A stretch of DNA of 64,000 bases from Panax quinquefolius (taxonomy: Eukaryota > Streptophyta > Magnoliopsida > Apiales > Araliaceae). Positions within the stretch are counted from its first letter, which is position 1, and each line of letters starts with the position of its first letter. The notes under the pieces were generated by a model. The model was not told the DNA's origin and searched no databases. It worked only from the letters and a program-made list of their open reading frames with translations. The DNA is taken from assembly GCA_020205615.1 (NCBI GenBank), contig CM035171.1, forward strand, positions 122,454,893-122,518,892, given 5' to 3'. Position numbers and translations under genes: made by a program. Of this stretch, positions 24,946 through 38,418 are shown piece by piece.

Positions 24946-26360
24946 GGTATGATTTCAAAAGATGAAATCATAGTTATGTATGTTGTGAAAGTGCTCCCAG
25001 TAGAACGGTGAAAAAATATATCACAACGAAGTTATGGCGAAATTTTCAATAAAAGGTGTCAAATGTGAAAAACCCTAGCTTGGTATCCTTTTTAGGCCAA
25101 GTGTATGGGTAATTAACGCTTCTGAAATATTATTTCTTTCTAGGGGTTATGTAGTTGGGTGAATACGTGAGTCATGGGCTCAAGAAAGAACTCAATCCGA
25201 TTTTGGATGAGCAAATTGTGATGTTTAGAAAATTTGTCTTTAAAATGACTTTCGGTGAAAAATGGCTCCCAAAGGGGTATTGAGCCGATTTCCTAACAAG
25301 TTAGAGAATTGTGAAAAAAAAATTGTCCGAGGAGATTTGAAGAATTTGTTACAAGGAAAAAATGGCTAAAGAACAGACTTATTTTGATATCGGGTGACGA
25401 AGATATGGAGCGGGGAAGTAGGTGCGTCAAACTTGAGAAAATTGAGTTTGGGCATCAAAATCGGGCGTAACTACGCTGGAATTACGTTGGAGTTATGTAC
25501 TTGGGCATAGATACACCGGTCACAGGCAAATTTTGGGCGTTGTTACGCCGGGGCAATGTTAGGCCAAAGTCAATTTGGACATGCTTTACTAAATTTATCA
25601 TAACTCTTTCGTATGATATCCGATTGAGGTGATTCGAGATGATCCGAAAAGATAAGAAGTACACTTACATCTTTCATTCTTTAATAATTGAGAGATAAGG
25701 TCAAAATTAAGGTCTAAATGAGACTTTTTAAGTCTGTTGTGTAATTGGAGGCAAACCGAGATGGTTTCTTCGCAACTCCGGGGTGCCAAGCCATGTTTAG
25801 TATGTCAAAATTATAAACATTGAACTTCAGAAATATAATATAAAGAAATGTAAACCAAGGAATGGTAGATATTTTTAACGTGTTAATCGTACGCAATGGC
25901 GTGTCGATTAAGCGTTCGGGTTAGAAAAGTCGAGCATACGACGTACGAACGTCGAATCGCCTAGTCGAATGTTAATGAACTTAAATGGTGTTCCGATTCT
26001 TATGAAACGAATATTATAAAACATGTAATAGAGTTCATGCATATAAATCATGAGTGACATTTATACGTGGCTAATTGGTATGTTTATATGCACTGAATAT
26101 GTAAGACTTACAAAGGGCGATTAAATCTAAAGTATTAAAGACAGCAAAGGCAAGTACTAACTCCATTCAATCTTTATTTGAATGTTGGTTTAAAGTATGT
26201 GGATATATATTCTTATGAATAATCTTTATGTATGCTTCGTTTTACACAATATTTAACGATTGTGTAAACTTAGACTTGTAAAAATAATTAATATGAGTTT
26301 AGTTCTTAAATGAAATCATAATCATATTTTATAAATCAAAACCAATCTATAACTATACTT
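24946..26360. other. Non-coding flank with old LTR-like character
   Basis: No coding frame is visible. The motif GGCGTAACTACGC/GTTACGCCGG recurs around 25465-25550. The stretch 25880-25980 is unusually rich in CG for this window (GTACGAACGTCGAATCG). AAGGCAAGTACTAACTCC near 26150 resembles the start region of plant gypsy LTRs. It is probably the continuation of whatever lies at 541-1852, but I could not define its ends. Confidence 0.3.
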
Positions 26361-27045
26361 TGTCACACCTAATTTGACGTAATATTCTGTAAAAAATAAT
26401 ACTATCTCGACAGAATATGTTCCGTCAAAAATAAGTCTGGATATTTTAAGGGTTTTTCTGGTAGTGAGTGTTCGAACTGAAACTGATAGTCGTGTGCTTA
26501 TCTGTTTTGATGGTAGAGAGATGTAACTATGAGAAGCTAGTGAAATTATTAATTGACTTTGTTATTATATTAAATTATTTTCTCATGATCATATGCAGTT
26601 GTAGTAATTATGAATGTACAGTTTTCTACAGTATATATTCTTTTTTATCTGTTAGGTTGAATTGGAAGTATATGGGCAGTTTCAGTTAGGTTGTTTTATA
26701 TGTTGTTTGGTTGAGAGAGAAAACAAGAGAATAATTTTGGTTGCAGATATCTGTTTTCCCCCTCCCCTCGTGACTGCTATCCCATGTACGAAAAATGCAA
26801 TATATTATTGGACCCCCCACCCCCCGCATACAAGACTTCCCTTTTATTCTCTTTACGTGAAAGACTCATGTAAAAATATCAATTTTTCAAAAATTCGTTA
26901 GCGAAATATGTCACCTATATATCAATGAGTTGGTTCACATCTTCAATGGATAAATGTTATAGTTATTGCCAACACCTGGGCCCAAATTTGGGAACCCATT
27001 TTTCATTTTTGGGTAACATGTAACATGGCCCCTGTCATTACTTTT

Positions 27046-27081
<36 letters not shown>

Positions 27082-27878
27082 TTTACGATAATCATTTCTT
27101 TGAGGACCTCCCGGAAAAGTAGGGCATGTGACAGTCTTCCTCAATAATTGCTTGATTGAATAAGTTTATTTTTACCCATACCCCTCCTACTTTTGACAGC
27201 ATTACCAAACCAAAGTTTTAACTTTTAAATATAGTTAAGATTTGTTTAATAATATGGACTGGTCTAACAGAATAATAGTGTGTATTAATTAATTATATAG
27301 AAAAAGTTTTGCACTATGAATAGAATTTATATATTATTTATTAATAAAATATGTAAAATGCTCAATTGTAGGTTTCATTTTTATTTTATTTTTATTTTTA
27401 ATATCGCATATGCATAATATTTTATGTTTAGTTTGTATCTCTAGTATAACTGTTTTCTAATATAATGTATTTGTGCATATTTGAAGGCATGACAAATTAT
27501 AAGTTTGTGAGGTTGAGACAAAGATAATAAAAGGTAATATATATTTTTATCTTTTATTCAGACTTATTTTTATATTATGTATACATAAAAATAAACTCAT
27601 CTTTACATTATATTTTATTTTTACATTATGTATACTTTATCAAATGAACTATAGCCATATGGGTGAGACTCACACTACTGCATACAGCCTTTTACATATT
27701 AAATTGTTAGGAGACAAGAATGTAATAAGCTAACGGACAAAAAAGATAAAGGATCGACGCTTACAAGTTCGTAGCAGCATAGAATAATTGACCAATCTCA
27801 CCTTCCATTATTCGAGATCAATGAGAATCAACTTGATTGTTGAGCAGTACCACATGTAAGAAACGTTCTGTGATTAAA

Positions 27879-27924
<46 letters not shown>

Positions 27925-29206
27925 ATTCCGTTCCTCCGCAGTGAAATTTTTATTTCAAGTCTTGTCGTTACTTTGATTCAAAAAGTAACCGTAGCAGTAA
28001 AAAAATAATTGGGTGCATTGTTACTCACTTTAAGCTTACTTATAAAAATTAAAATACTAACTTAATCTGTTTAAAAGTGTATTAAATAAAAATATATCAT
28101 AAATATTGGTACCTTACTAAATTGTACCTCAACAATTACAAATTATAAGATCAATATTAATTTTTTAAATACCAATTTTAAACATATTTAAACTCAAAAT
28201 TGACATGAACTCATGTAGTATATGTCAATCCAATTATAAATACCATAAACTAACTAAAAGTACTACTAATTATAATTATAAGAGTTATTATTTTTAAAAT
28301 TTAAATAAAATATTTTATTTTTAAATTTAAAAATATCTTGAATTAACTTTTAAAAAATCAATATTAATTTTATAAGGGAGTATTTTGTCATAATTTGTAT
28401 CAGACTATAACATAAAATTAGTTATTTTTTACATTTAAATAAGGTCCCTCTCAGGGTAGCAATAAGCATAGATGACTGTTCCATTTAGCCTTTGTCTGCA
28501 TTGTTTTGTTGGGCCAGTCTTGGTGGCCCACCAGATACTCTTGAAAGAGGTAATTTTTAGTCCAGTAGCTGAAATGATTAAATACGGGCCTAGTCCCATA
28601 CTACTGCTTGTAACGTTAGGTTAGTCCACAAACATACCAAGTTTGGGTTCAATTGGAGGCCCAGAGACATAAGAACATATATTACAAGCACTAGAAATTT
28701 CTTCATATAATAATATATTTTTTCTCTAAAAGACGATTAAATTTGAAATCAGTACAATTAAAAATGATTACATAATCAACATCAAGAAAATTGCATAATA
28801 TATCATCATGTAAAATTAATTAAGACCATGCAACATGAAATAAATTAGTAATAACTATATGATCAATAATGTATTCAATTCAAATTTTATTTTATTTTTT
28901 AGCAAACGGCAAACGATATTTTATTTATGAGAAATCAAAAGACTTGAATTTTGATGTAACATATGAAAAATATTTTTACCCTAAAACAAAATATATATCA
29001 AAACTCAATACATATACCTAAATTCTGGTAGATTCATGAAACGTAAGCAATGATGCCATTTCTGCAACCTCTCACTCACCAAATTATACCACTAAACCAA
29101 TCACTTTCATCATATATTAATCACAGCTTCTCGACTTGTATTACTACAGTTTTCAACTTGATTCTCAGTCGAGCACTAGCTAGGCTTAATAATTCTCACT
29201 TTCATT

Positions 29207-29258
<52 letters not shown>

Positions 29259-29794
29259 AGACATATGTATGTATATATATATATATCCAACCACAATTCC
29301 AATATATAAGTCAAACTTAATTTTACCATGCATCTAAATTAAATTTTCTATGTTGATTAATCCTGCAATATAAGTGAGACTACTGACCATCTCACTAGCT
29401 AGTAGCTGCGCATGCATTGACCTTTTTAATTACTAAATTAATTATATATGGTGGCTTTAATTATCATCATAGCTGCAAATTGAACAAACTAACTAACAAA
29501 CCCAACCCATATATGACCTTTTATTTTTTAGTTAATCAAACTTTGATTAACCTATCTATCAGAAATTAATAATACTAATTCCATGTGCAGTACTCCTAAT
29601 TAAAATTAAGTTCATTGCTTGCTTAGGTTTAATTACTTACGTATAAAATTACTACTACTTAATAGTCTGTACGTTTCTGTTTAGATAGATAGATAGATTT
29701 GGTACCAATCTTAATTTCTCCCCATTTCAATGCTAATTAATCTTTATCGACAATGCCTTACGAAGAGTACGTTATTAATTGCACGTACGTACGG

Positions 29795-29850
<56 letters not shown>

Positions 29851-31271
29851 TTCAATAGTTTCTCCATCCATGATCTGAACATTAAGGAGTAATTGCACAT
29901 GCGTCTCAACGACTGTTCTTTATGCGTATTTCCTTCAAGGGTTGGGTTATGTATATTAATTAGGGAAAAAGCAGTATCAAACAATACATCTTACTGTATT
30001 ATTGAAAACTAATCAGAAAAGTGCATTCATTATTTACCTAATTAATTAAGCTTTATTTTATACATGGTATTTAATCTTCATTAATTTTTATGGGGTCAAT
30101 TAAGAACCTGCCAAAATTAAGGTAAGGATCACCAAGTATTTCTTTCAAATAATATCTGTTGGGCTACGTATTTTGTATGATGGGTTTTAATTTCCCAATT
30201 TCAGTTCATTATATTCTAATCAGGAAAATGCACATCTCTCTCGTCTTCTTCATTAATCTACTAAAACCCATTCAAATTAATTAATTAAATCGTTCACATT
30301 TTCTACAATTATCTTTCAATGATACGCACACGAATAAGCCTAAGGCTAGCTATTTATTGCTATATATATATATAGTACTAGTAGTTAGTTAGTCATCAGC
30401 AAGATTCTCAAAATTAATTAAGACCAAATTAAAGAATTCTAGACTTAAGGATATACTTATAATCATGAGGGACAATTAATACGTTTTTAGTAATAGTGGA
30501 ATACCATCAGCAGCATTTATAGGAATTGTTGCGGCTGGGAAAACTGTTCTATACTTATAAGGAAATTGCCCAAGAATCTGTGAAACAAAGGATCGATGTC
30601 AGTCACCATTTGCTTTTGTTAACCCTCATCATCGTACTCCATCCGTTCAAAAAGTCAGTATATATTTTCAAAACCCACACTTTTAAAAGATAATTTTATA
30701 TATTTGTTCAAATGTGCCCTTTGAACTAGCAACCTAGTCCTCAAGTTTTTTTTTGGTTTCTCAAAATGTCTCTAGACTCGGTGCATTAAACTTCTTTGAG
30801 ATACGGTTGGGCGCCAAAAAACGTTGTTTCATCCACAAAAGTTTGAAACCGAATTAAACCTCTTTTAATTTTTAAGATGTTATAGTCCTTCCACTCAGGC
30901 CAACCTTCGTTGATAGATAGTTCTAAAGTTAGTAGTGATGGTGTAACACTAAAAATATTATGTAAAAAATTATTTATGACTTAAAATATAAATATATCTC
31001 CAATTTTAAAATTGAAATGGTAACAAATTCTTTCAAAATTCAAACAGAAACCTTCAAGCAAGTGATGATTGAGGAAGATACAATCAACTCAAAAATAGTA
31101 AGAAGGAGAAGAGATAAAGGTAAAAGCACCTGGTAGCCTGGTAACATGTGGCGATATCATCATTTTACCTAACGTAGTCTCGTCAATAATTTGCGTGGAG
31201 TGGGTTTTTTTGGAACCCAATACATGCATATAGTTCATTAACGTATTATCAAAGAGAATCGACCACCTGAT

Positions 31272-31312
<41 letters not shown>

Positions 31313-31678
31313 TTTCAAAAGCAAAGAATTACAAAAAAAGGGGATTTTTTTCAAAAGAATATATAATTAGTGAATAAACTCTGATTTTGTGAAAAAAATT
31401 AAGCAAGATTAATGATTGGAAGGGCAACTTGGTCCATTAATTACTGTATGCCTGCACTGCATCATCATAGCTAAGTGGTACTGGTTCAAATAATAATTTG
31501 AACAAATATATACCACCTACCTAGGTATTTATGTAGTCCTATGGACCAAGTTACTGGTTCAAATTATTTTTATGCACGAGATAGTTTTTGGTTAAGGTTC
31601 TCTTTCTATCTCTAGCTAGTGTTGAAAACCCTATAATCAATTGTTAACTGTGGACCGGTCTCGTACATGCATGCATGC

Positions 31679-31718
<40 letters not shown>

Positions 31719-32225
31719 CACCTAATTAATATTGTTGAATAATCAAGCTACTCAATTTTTATCTTTAAATTTTTGAATAATGAAACAAAAATATTTTATT
31801 AATTGTGATGTCATGGAAAGTAGGAAACAAGAAGAAGAAGAAGAAACCCTATTCAATTTCAGTAGTAAACAAGATTACTTTGTACGTAACGTGATTTAAG
31901 TGAGTGCTTTATAATATGTTTCATACCTATCGAATATTGACTATGGTCTGTTAGGTTTGGGGGAAATTGAATGAGCATTTGAAATAAAAATACTCATTTT
32001 TATATTTGGTTACTTAAAAAGGAAGAGGATAGGTATGTATTCTAATAGAATGTCTAATTATATGTTTAAATGAATATTTATACCACCTTATATTAAGATG
32101 GATAAAAATTAATCATTACATTCCAATTGATAAGCTTAAAAAAAATCTTGATCGATCAAAATCGTGTAGCTTCTCATTCTGAGCAAATATATTTATCGAA
32201 ATACCCATTTTATTTCGTTCTCATT
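26361..32225. other. AT-rich intergenic DNA with microsatellites
   Basis: No supported gene. There is an (ATT)n tract at 27047-27082 and long (TA)n tracts at 27887-27920, 29211-29256, 29795-29848, 31276-31310 and 31682-31714. The stretch 28500-28680 contains GGGCCA/TGGCCCA motifs of the kind found in plant promoters, without a downstream frame. A lone Stowaway-like end (TACTCCATCCGTTC) lies near 30643. Short open frames here consist largely of translated TA repeats. Confidence 0.5.
29211..29256. repeat. (TA)n microsatellite
   Basis: An uninterrupted TA tract of about 46 bp. A second tract (29795-29848, about 54 bp) lies 540 bp away. Both are likely length-polymorphic. Confidence 0.9.
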
Positions 32226-32559
32226 CAGTGTCGAAGCCACATTAGAGAGTGTGGGGTCAATTGACCCCACTAGAAAAAAATTATTTTATAATATATGATA
32301 AATTTATAAAAAAAAATTAATTGTAATGAATAAATTTACCCTACTTAAAATTTTAAATTTTTTTAATATACGGGATCAAATTGATTTTTTTATAACTTTC
32401 TCAATTCCATATTAATTCTTACTTCTTGATGTATGCATTTTCATCTAATATTTTTAAAATAAGTAATAATCTAATTTATATTATTTTTATAACATAAGAA
32501 ACTTAAATATTTATTAACAAATTTGTGATTAAAAAACGAATTAATTAGGGCTCAATAAG

Positions 32560-32606
<47 letters not shown>
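32226..32606 (+). mobile_element. hAT-like non-autonomous element, copy 1 (truncated)
   Basis: It begins CAGTGTCGAAGCCAC and is followed by the palindrome GTGGGGTCAATTGACCCCAC. It runs through AT-rich sequence to a compound (TG)n(TA)n tract at 32561-32606. It is homologous to the reverse complement of 40000-40524, including the position of the compound microsatellite. The far terminus is missing or lost beyond the TA tract. Confidence 0.55.
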
Positions 32607-32608
<2 letters not shown>

Positions 32609-35208
32609 GTTATTACTTGTTATATTAATAATATTTTAATCACATACATATTTTACATATGATATACAACCGGTCAAAAAGAATATTCACAATTATCTAT
32701 GAACAGAATATAAATATTTTTATTTTTGAAAATCTTATTATAAAAAGTAAAATACATTCACTATTACAATATCAAATTAAAATAAAAAAACACACTTCAT
32801 ATAACATAAGAAACAAACTGCTAATCAAACTTGCGACCTAAAAGATCATATGGCCTACACTCATTGTGAAAAGAATTTTGTTTGCTAGTTAAAAACGTAC
32901 AATAACTCAATACTCGATTGATAAGAATGATGTTAAATAATTGAACAAAATATTTTAATTATCTATTTAAATAAAATATTGATGACCACATAATATTACA
33001 AATAATGACCAATACTTAAGAGAGTAGTTAATATAAATTTAATTTTAATTAATTGATAAATATAATATTGACACGGCGAAAGAGGATCTCCCTATAGTAT
33101 TAAGTCAAACCGACCATTTTTTTATTGACCACTGGTACTAAGTCAAGGTTGCTTAGATGGAATCAAATGTTTCCACGTGTTAGATTTTGAACAAGATTGA
33201 TGATTTGATGGTTGATGGATTGATAGTAATTGAAAAATGAAAATGGTCCCCACCTGACCCCACAGAAACAAAATGAGAACTATGTTGTGAAGAAAGAAAA
33301 TATCCACATTTAGCAAAAAATAATAATAATATATATATCCACGTGGCAGAAAATTAAATCAAGACTTGTTTATAGTGGAGACCAGTTGTATACGTACATT
33401 CCTTGCGTGTAAAAGGTGAACGATAACATATCAACTAATCCTTCCATCCCCAAGAGGATATGCAAAAAATTACTCCCAATAATAAAAATTCTTATTATTA
33501 TTTTGAGTAGTCTTATATTAAATATCTATTTTATTTTAATAAGCTAGCGTTTACATATATTTTTTTATTATACTCATAATATTAAATATCTCATACTTTT
33601 CTTATTCTAATTATCTCTTCATATTTAATGACATTATTATAACAATTTTTATTTCATTCATCTTCTTAATACGTGAAAATAACTTTTATCCTTGATTTTC
33701 TAGATATAAGAGGAAGATAATAAAATAAGTATCATTTAATAATATTTTTTTTCTTTTTAAAATTAGAGATATAATAAATTTTTATTTTTAAAATTAAATT
33801 ATGATATATTAAAATCTAAATTTATATAAATTTATTTAATTTTAGTTGATACTGCTTATTATAATTATATATTATAAAATAAAACTATTAATAACAAAAT
33901 TTATTTCATTCTAAATTTTATGAGTCATACTAATTTTAAAATTTAATATGTCTTTTGTTTGATCGTAAAAGTAAAATTGTATCTATACTTTTGGAATGGA
34001 AAGAGTATTAAGTATATTTTTTTTTAAGGATAAGCAAGTTCTTATAAATATTTTATACTCCTCCATTCTAAATCCAAAACCATATCATCATTTTTTTTTG
34101 AAAGTTAAAATAAAATATTTTGAAATTTAAATTAAAATAATTCATTAAAAATTATGAAATAATAAATCTTACTATATGTAGTACTTTCTATATTGTTTAA
34201 ATATTAATTATTGTATCAACCTAATATTAAAAAAATTAATATCAATTTTAGTTTAAAATTATGCTAAGTTGATTTTAAAAAAATTAGTACTGATCTTATA
34301 ATTTAAAATGAAAAATATATATATAATTTTATACATTTAAATATACTTTTGTGGATAAATTGTTTTATACTAGAAGTGGATAAAAATAATCGGACTCACG
34401 GTTTGCGGGTCTGGATCATTATATATATATTTTAGACAAAATTAAAATTTTTGTTTTAGTTCTATATATATATATATATATTATCAAAATCGTGTCATTT
34501 TAAAAAACATTATTTATTATGTCGTTTTGGGAAGCGTTATTTGCTCAATCGAACGTCCCAAAACTACATCGTTTTTCTTTGAAAGAACGCGTCTTTACTG
34601 TCAATTCTAAAACAATGTCATTTTTTAACTAAACGTGTCTTTTCAAAAGACTGTGTCTCATCTGATGGGTCATGACTAATCCCTCTTATAAATTGACAAG
34701 GGGGGCTGTCATTCAATTCATCTTGACCAAGAAGGGGGCCTGGAACAAAAACATCACAAAAAGGAAAAGTAAACCCTCCTAAAGCGGTTAGAGCAAGATC
34801 GACGGGAACCCTTGAAAGAGAGACGTAAGCCCAAAAGCAAGAGAAAATAAGTAAAAATAAGTAATCTTTTTTCTTTCTTTCTTTTTGCCCTCTATCAATT
34901 TGAGAGGAATCACTAATGTCTCCCTGTTAGATGTTCAGTCTGCTTACTTCTTCACTTAACTCCGCTATCATCGATTTACATAAATATATTCTCTTTCTGG
35001 TTGTTATTTTTCAAATGGGAAGAATATAGTCTAATTAAAGATAACAAACTACCCCTCGGATAAAGCTAAAAAAGACGATTACCACGCGTCTCTTTAACAA
35101 CCTTGTCTCTATTCCCAGATTGAATCGAAGATCGAGACCAATATTATTTATGGTATTAATATCGAATAAAAGAGGACAGAGCATTCCTTTGGTCCGTTGT
35201 GTGTGTTA
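32607..35208. other. AT-rich intergenic DNA; promoter-like patch near 34.7 kb
   Basis: No supported gene. The stretch 33470-34380 is very AT-rich, with fragments resembling Stowaway ends (CTCCTCCATTCTAAATCC near 34063, GGAATGGAAAGAGTA near 33995). From 34560 to 35200 GC content rises. A TATAAAT box at 34687-34693 is followed by a purine-rich leader and CT-rich sequence, as in a gene 5' end or LTR, but I see no start of a recognisable protein. Confidence 0.4.
34687..34693 (+). promoter_or_regulatory. TATA-like box (TATAAAT)
   Basis: Preceded by a region with TGACTAATCCC and followed about 30 bp later by TCATTCAATTCATC. The layout suits a transcription start, but no transcript product is identifiable downstream. 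Confidence 0.3.
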
Positions 35209-35213
35209 TTTAT
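35209..35213. other. Target site duplication TTTAT of the solo LTR
   Basis: TTTAT directly left of the LTR, matched by TTTAT at 36486-36490 on the right. The match holds only if the LTR starts at 35214 with CG in place of TG. Confidence 0.65.
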
Positions 35214-36485
35214 CGTGAGACCCCGAATTTTATGAAATAAAAATATTCAATTTTTTTATTTTGGTAAATAGTTAAAATTGATAAAAGGTTAAAGTTAAGG
35301 GTGATATGTGAAAAAAATTTCAAAGTAGACAAGTTGTCATAAAATCTGGGATTACTATTATTCACTCTAGTATTATTCACTGAGTATTTGGGGACTTTTT
35401 GTTTGAAGATTCTTATTCACGAATTACTTATTCATGGGTTCTTATTCACCTAAATTACTATTCACTCTAGTATTGTTCACTCGAGTATTTGGGACACTTT
35501 TTTGTGTGTAGAGTACTATTCACGATTTACTTATTCACCCAAATTACTATTCACTCTAGTATTGTTTTACTCGAGTATTTGGGACACTTTTTTGTGTCGA
35601 GATTCTTATTCACGATTCTTATTCATGGATTACTATTCACCCAAATTACTATTCACTCTAGTATTGTTCAAACAAAGTATTTGGGACACTTTTTGTGTCT
35701 GAGTACTTATTCATGAGTTCTTATTCACGAAGTTACTTCTTATTCACGGTCTTATTCAAATTGAAAATATATTTCTTTTCAAAGGTCAAATTATTTTTGA
35801 GTACAATATTATTCCATGAAGAGATGTCTTAATTTTTCGAATCGTTGGTTGAAATTATAATGAAAAAGCTTTTTATATAAAATAGAATTTTTTATAAAGT
35901 TATTCTATAAATAGAATATATTCTACCATATGTTCTAAATCTACGATTTATTATTGATGAAAACTATTGATAATGTAGTTATCTTTAGTCGTGATATTCT
36001 TTCTTTGAAATTTAGTTGTCACAACCCTTTGCTTCACAATTCCTTTCGGGTAATAAGAGTGTAAATAGATTTGGGGTGCAGGTAACAGGAAAATAGTGAG
36101 ATGGTTCGAGACCGTCGAAGTTTCTCAATACATTATAAAAGCAGCATGACATACTGATATATAATTGTATTGAGGACCTAAGATGTGGGTGTCGTATTTT
36201 ATACGTCACGTAATATTTAATTTTGGTGAACTATAATAGGGTGAAGTGAACCCGAGCTTTGGAAGCGTTATTTATTTTCGCGTATTTTATATGGCATTGT
36301 AATAATTTGAGTTTGGATCACATGCCTATGAGACATTATTGTATTAAAACTCATAGATTTAATAATGTGGTCATATTCTATACGACAATTCAACAGTTGT
36401 ATAAATGAAGTTGGTATTTGATTTTTATAATGTGATATCTGGCGACTCAGAATGGGTCGTGTGGACCTATTTTGGGGGCGTCACA
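35214..36485 (+). mobile_element. Solo LTR of a gypsy family related to A, B and C
   Basis: The sequence runs from CGTGAGACCCCGAATTTTAT to TTTTGGGGGCGTCACA, matching the 5' and 3' LTR ends of the other families, in plus orientation. It is flanked by TTTAT at 35209-35213 and 36486-36490. The first base is C where the canonical end is TG. It is 1272 bp with no internal region next to it. It contains about four irregular 90-100-bp repeats (35340-35760) built on TTATTCAC and CACTCTAGTATTG, and a TATAAATAG box near 35906. Confidence 0.75.
35340..35760 (+). repeat. Irregular tandem repeats in the solo LTR
   Basis: CACTCTAGTATT recurs at about 35363, 35463, 35551 and 35653. It is separated by GAGTATTTGGGACAC and varying TTATTCACG elements. 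The repeats sit upstream of the TATA-like box. Confidence 0.6.
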
Positions 36486-36490
36486 TTTAT

Positions 36491-37279
36491 AGTGTTGATA
36501 TAACACATGTTGTTATTGTATCCTGAGAGACAAGTGTTGCTAACTCTAAGCATCAATAAGGAGGATATAATTATCTTAAATATGTAGTACCAAGTACTAG
36601 CCTTGACAAATTTATTTCTGTAATTTGGCTTACTTGAGATAAATTTTAATATTTATATATATAGCCCTTGTTCATTCAATTTTCCTAACAAAAATCACCT
36701 ACTTGAATTTATAATTTTCCTCACTAAAATATATTTGACATTTATGTGTCATCTATTAAAATATTGAGAAATCTAACAAAAAAAACAATTTTAAACCACT
36801 AGTATACTAAGTTTAAAACCGTAGGTATATTTGATCTCGTACATTGTATATCAAATATAAGGTTCCCACTAGCGCATATGTACTTCAGATTTGCAATAAT
36901 TATATCGGGATTAACTTCCAGTGTACCATCATTATTAAGAAATTATTAAATTCTTCAATTTCAAGATCATTAAACTAAATTTAGTACAATCCCTCAATAA
37001 AATTAAATTGGTTTAATTGAAAATCACACTATGTTTCACATGATACTAAGATAAGAATTATTTTACAAGTTTTTTAACATAAAGACAAAAAATAAATGTC
37101 TTAATCTCGTTTACATTAACAATACTATATATGTACAAAAAATCAACATATATATCATAAATATACATAAAAATTATCACATTATAGTTTATAAAATTGT
37201 ATTGTTAGCGTAAACATACAATACTTTTATATCCAATGAATAAGAAAAACGTGAAATGTTAATTCTCAATTAAGACCAT
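36491..37279. other. AT-rich non-coding DNA
   Basis: Nothing recognisable: no open frame, tandem array or element terminus. Confidence 0.5.
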
Positions 37280-38418
37280 TGTAACACACCTTTTCGAAAT
37301 AGAAAGAGAGGTTACTCAAAACACAACAAAACTAATGAATTTAATAGCAAGGCTCAAAGTCACAAAAGAATAGTCTTAATAACTGATAAATACGACAAGT
37401 CAACCATAATAAATCTCCAACTGTCTCAAACCACAATCTAAAATAATTATTACAATTCCAAGTAAACTGACACATCAAGTCTAAACAGAGTGTTTCTAAA
37501 TCATTGGAATGAATGGAGCTCTCATCACACTTGCCCTTGATCCCCCTGATTACCTGCCGGAAGAAAAACACAGCATGAGCCAAATGTCTAGTACGGATAT
37601 AAAATAAAAATAATGAAACGGAATAACTAACTCAATTAAATGAAATGAAACGAAACGAACTGAAACGACAAAACTAACACAACGAAATATTAGGCTGAAT
37701 CAAATGGCTGGGTGTTATTTACAATACCGAGCTCGAATAAAATGTAAATATATCTTACCACATGTGTAAGTCAAATAATGCCACATAGGTAAGTCAAATA
37801 ATGCCACACAGTAAGTCATACACATTGGATAGCGAATCCAATGTATAAAATCGGAAGGCGTATTTGGCACAAACATCACCACTCGCGTAATGTAAGCGAG
37901 CGAGCAGAGAAAATTAGGGTCGAACCATACGCCTCTCACAACAAAACACCAAATGGCCAACTCCCAACGGAGCACAAAACGGAGACGCCGTGGACTGATC
38001 ACACCACCACGGAAGGTGTCATGCCTCTAAGCCGAAGAGGATACGTCTCATGTGGTACCCCCACAAGTGGTTATAGCTCAGGTATACCCTACGGTATTCT
38101 AACAAAAAATATAATGTCACAACACATGCGATAAAATATCAACACAAAGGGGTTCTAACGTGTACATATTAAATCGAACGAATCATCAACACAAATCTCT
38201 AAAATAATAACATGTACATCACTATAAATATCAAAATAAAATTTAGACATGATGCCTAGTCTAAAGAATACAAATATGAGTTCTAATCTAACGCCAAAAT
38301 AAATTTATCACAATAAATTGACAAGAACAATTATGAGAGACAATACTAAATTTCGAAACGAATAACGAAACGAACAAATCAAAAATAAAAGAGTCTATTT
38401 GAAAAGAGTAAGACGGAA
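37280..38418 (-). mobile_element. Probable LTR fragment of another gypsy family
   Basis: In the minus sense it would end GGTGTGTTACA (37280), a common plant LTR terminus. It contains blocks seen in plant gypsy LTRs (CATGAGCCAAATGTCTAG near 37576; GTGGTACCCCCACAAGTGG and ATACCCTACGG near 38053-38095). The stretch 37830-38080 is unusually GC-rich for this island. The other terminus was not found, and the TRIM at 38419 may be inserted in it. Confidence 0.35.

Noticed and set aside
29050..29337. 95-codon open frame with a long Ile-Tyr repeat, and a similar one at 29775-29984
   Set aside because: The body is a translated (TA)n microsatellite; no conserved domain or gene context.
33470..34010. Candidate Stowaway MITE between ACTCCCAATAATAAAA and GGAATGGAAAGAGTA
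   Set aside because: The two ends do not form a convincing inverted repeat and no paired TA boundary is clear.
34560..34760. Possible endogenous pararetrovirus promoter (TATA box with nearby TGACTA)
   Set aside because: No coat, movement or RT sequence of that virus group was found nearby; the motif evidence alone is too weak.
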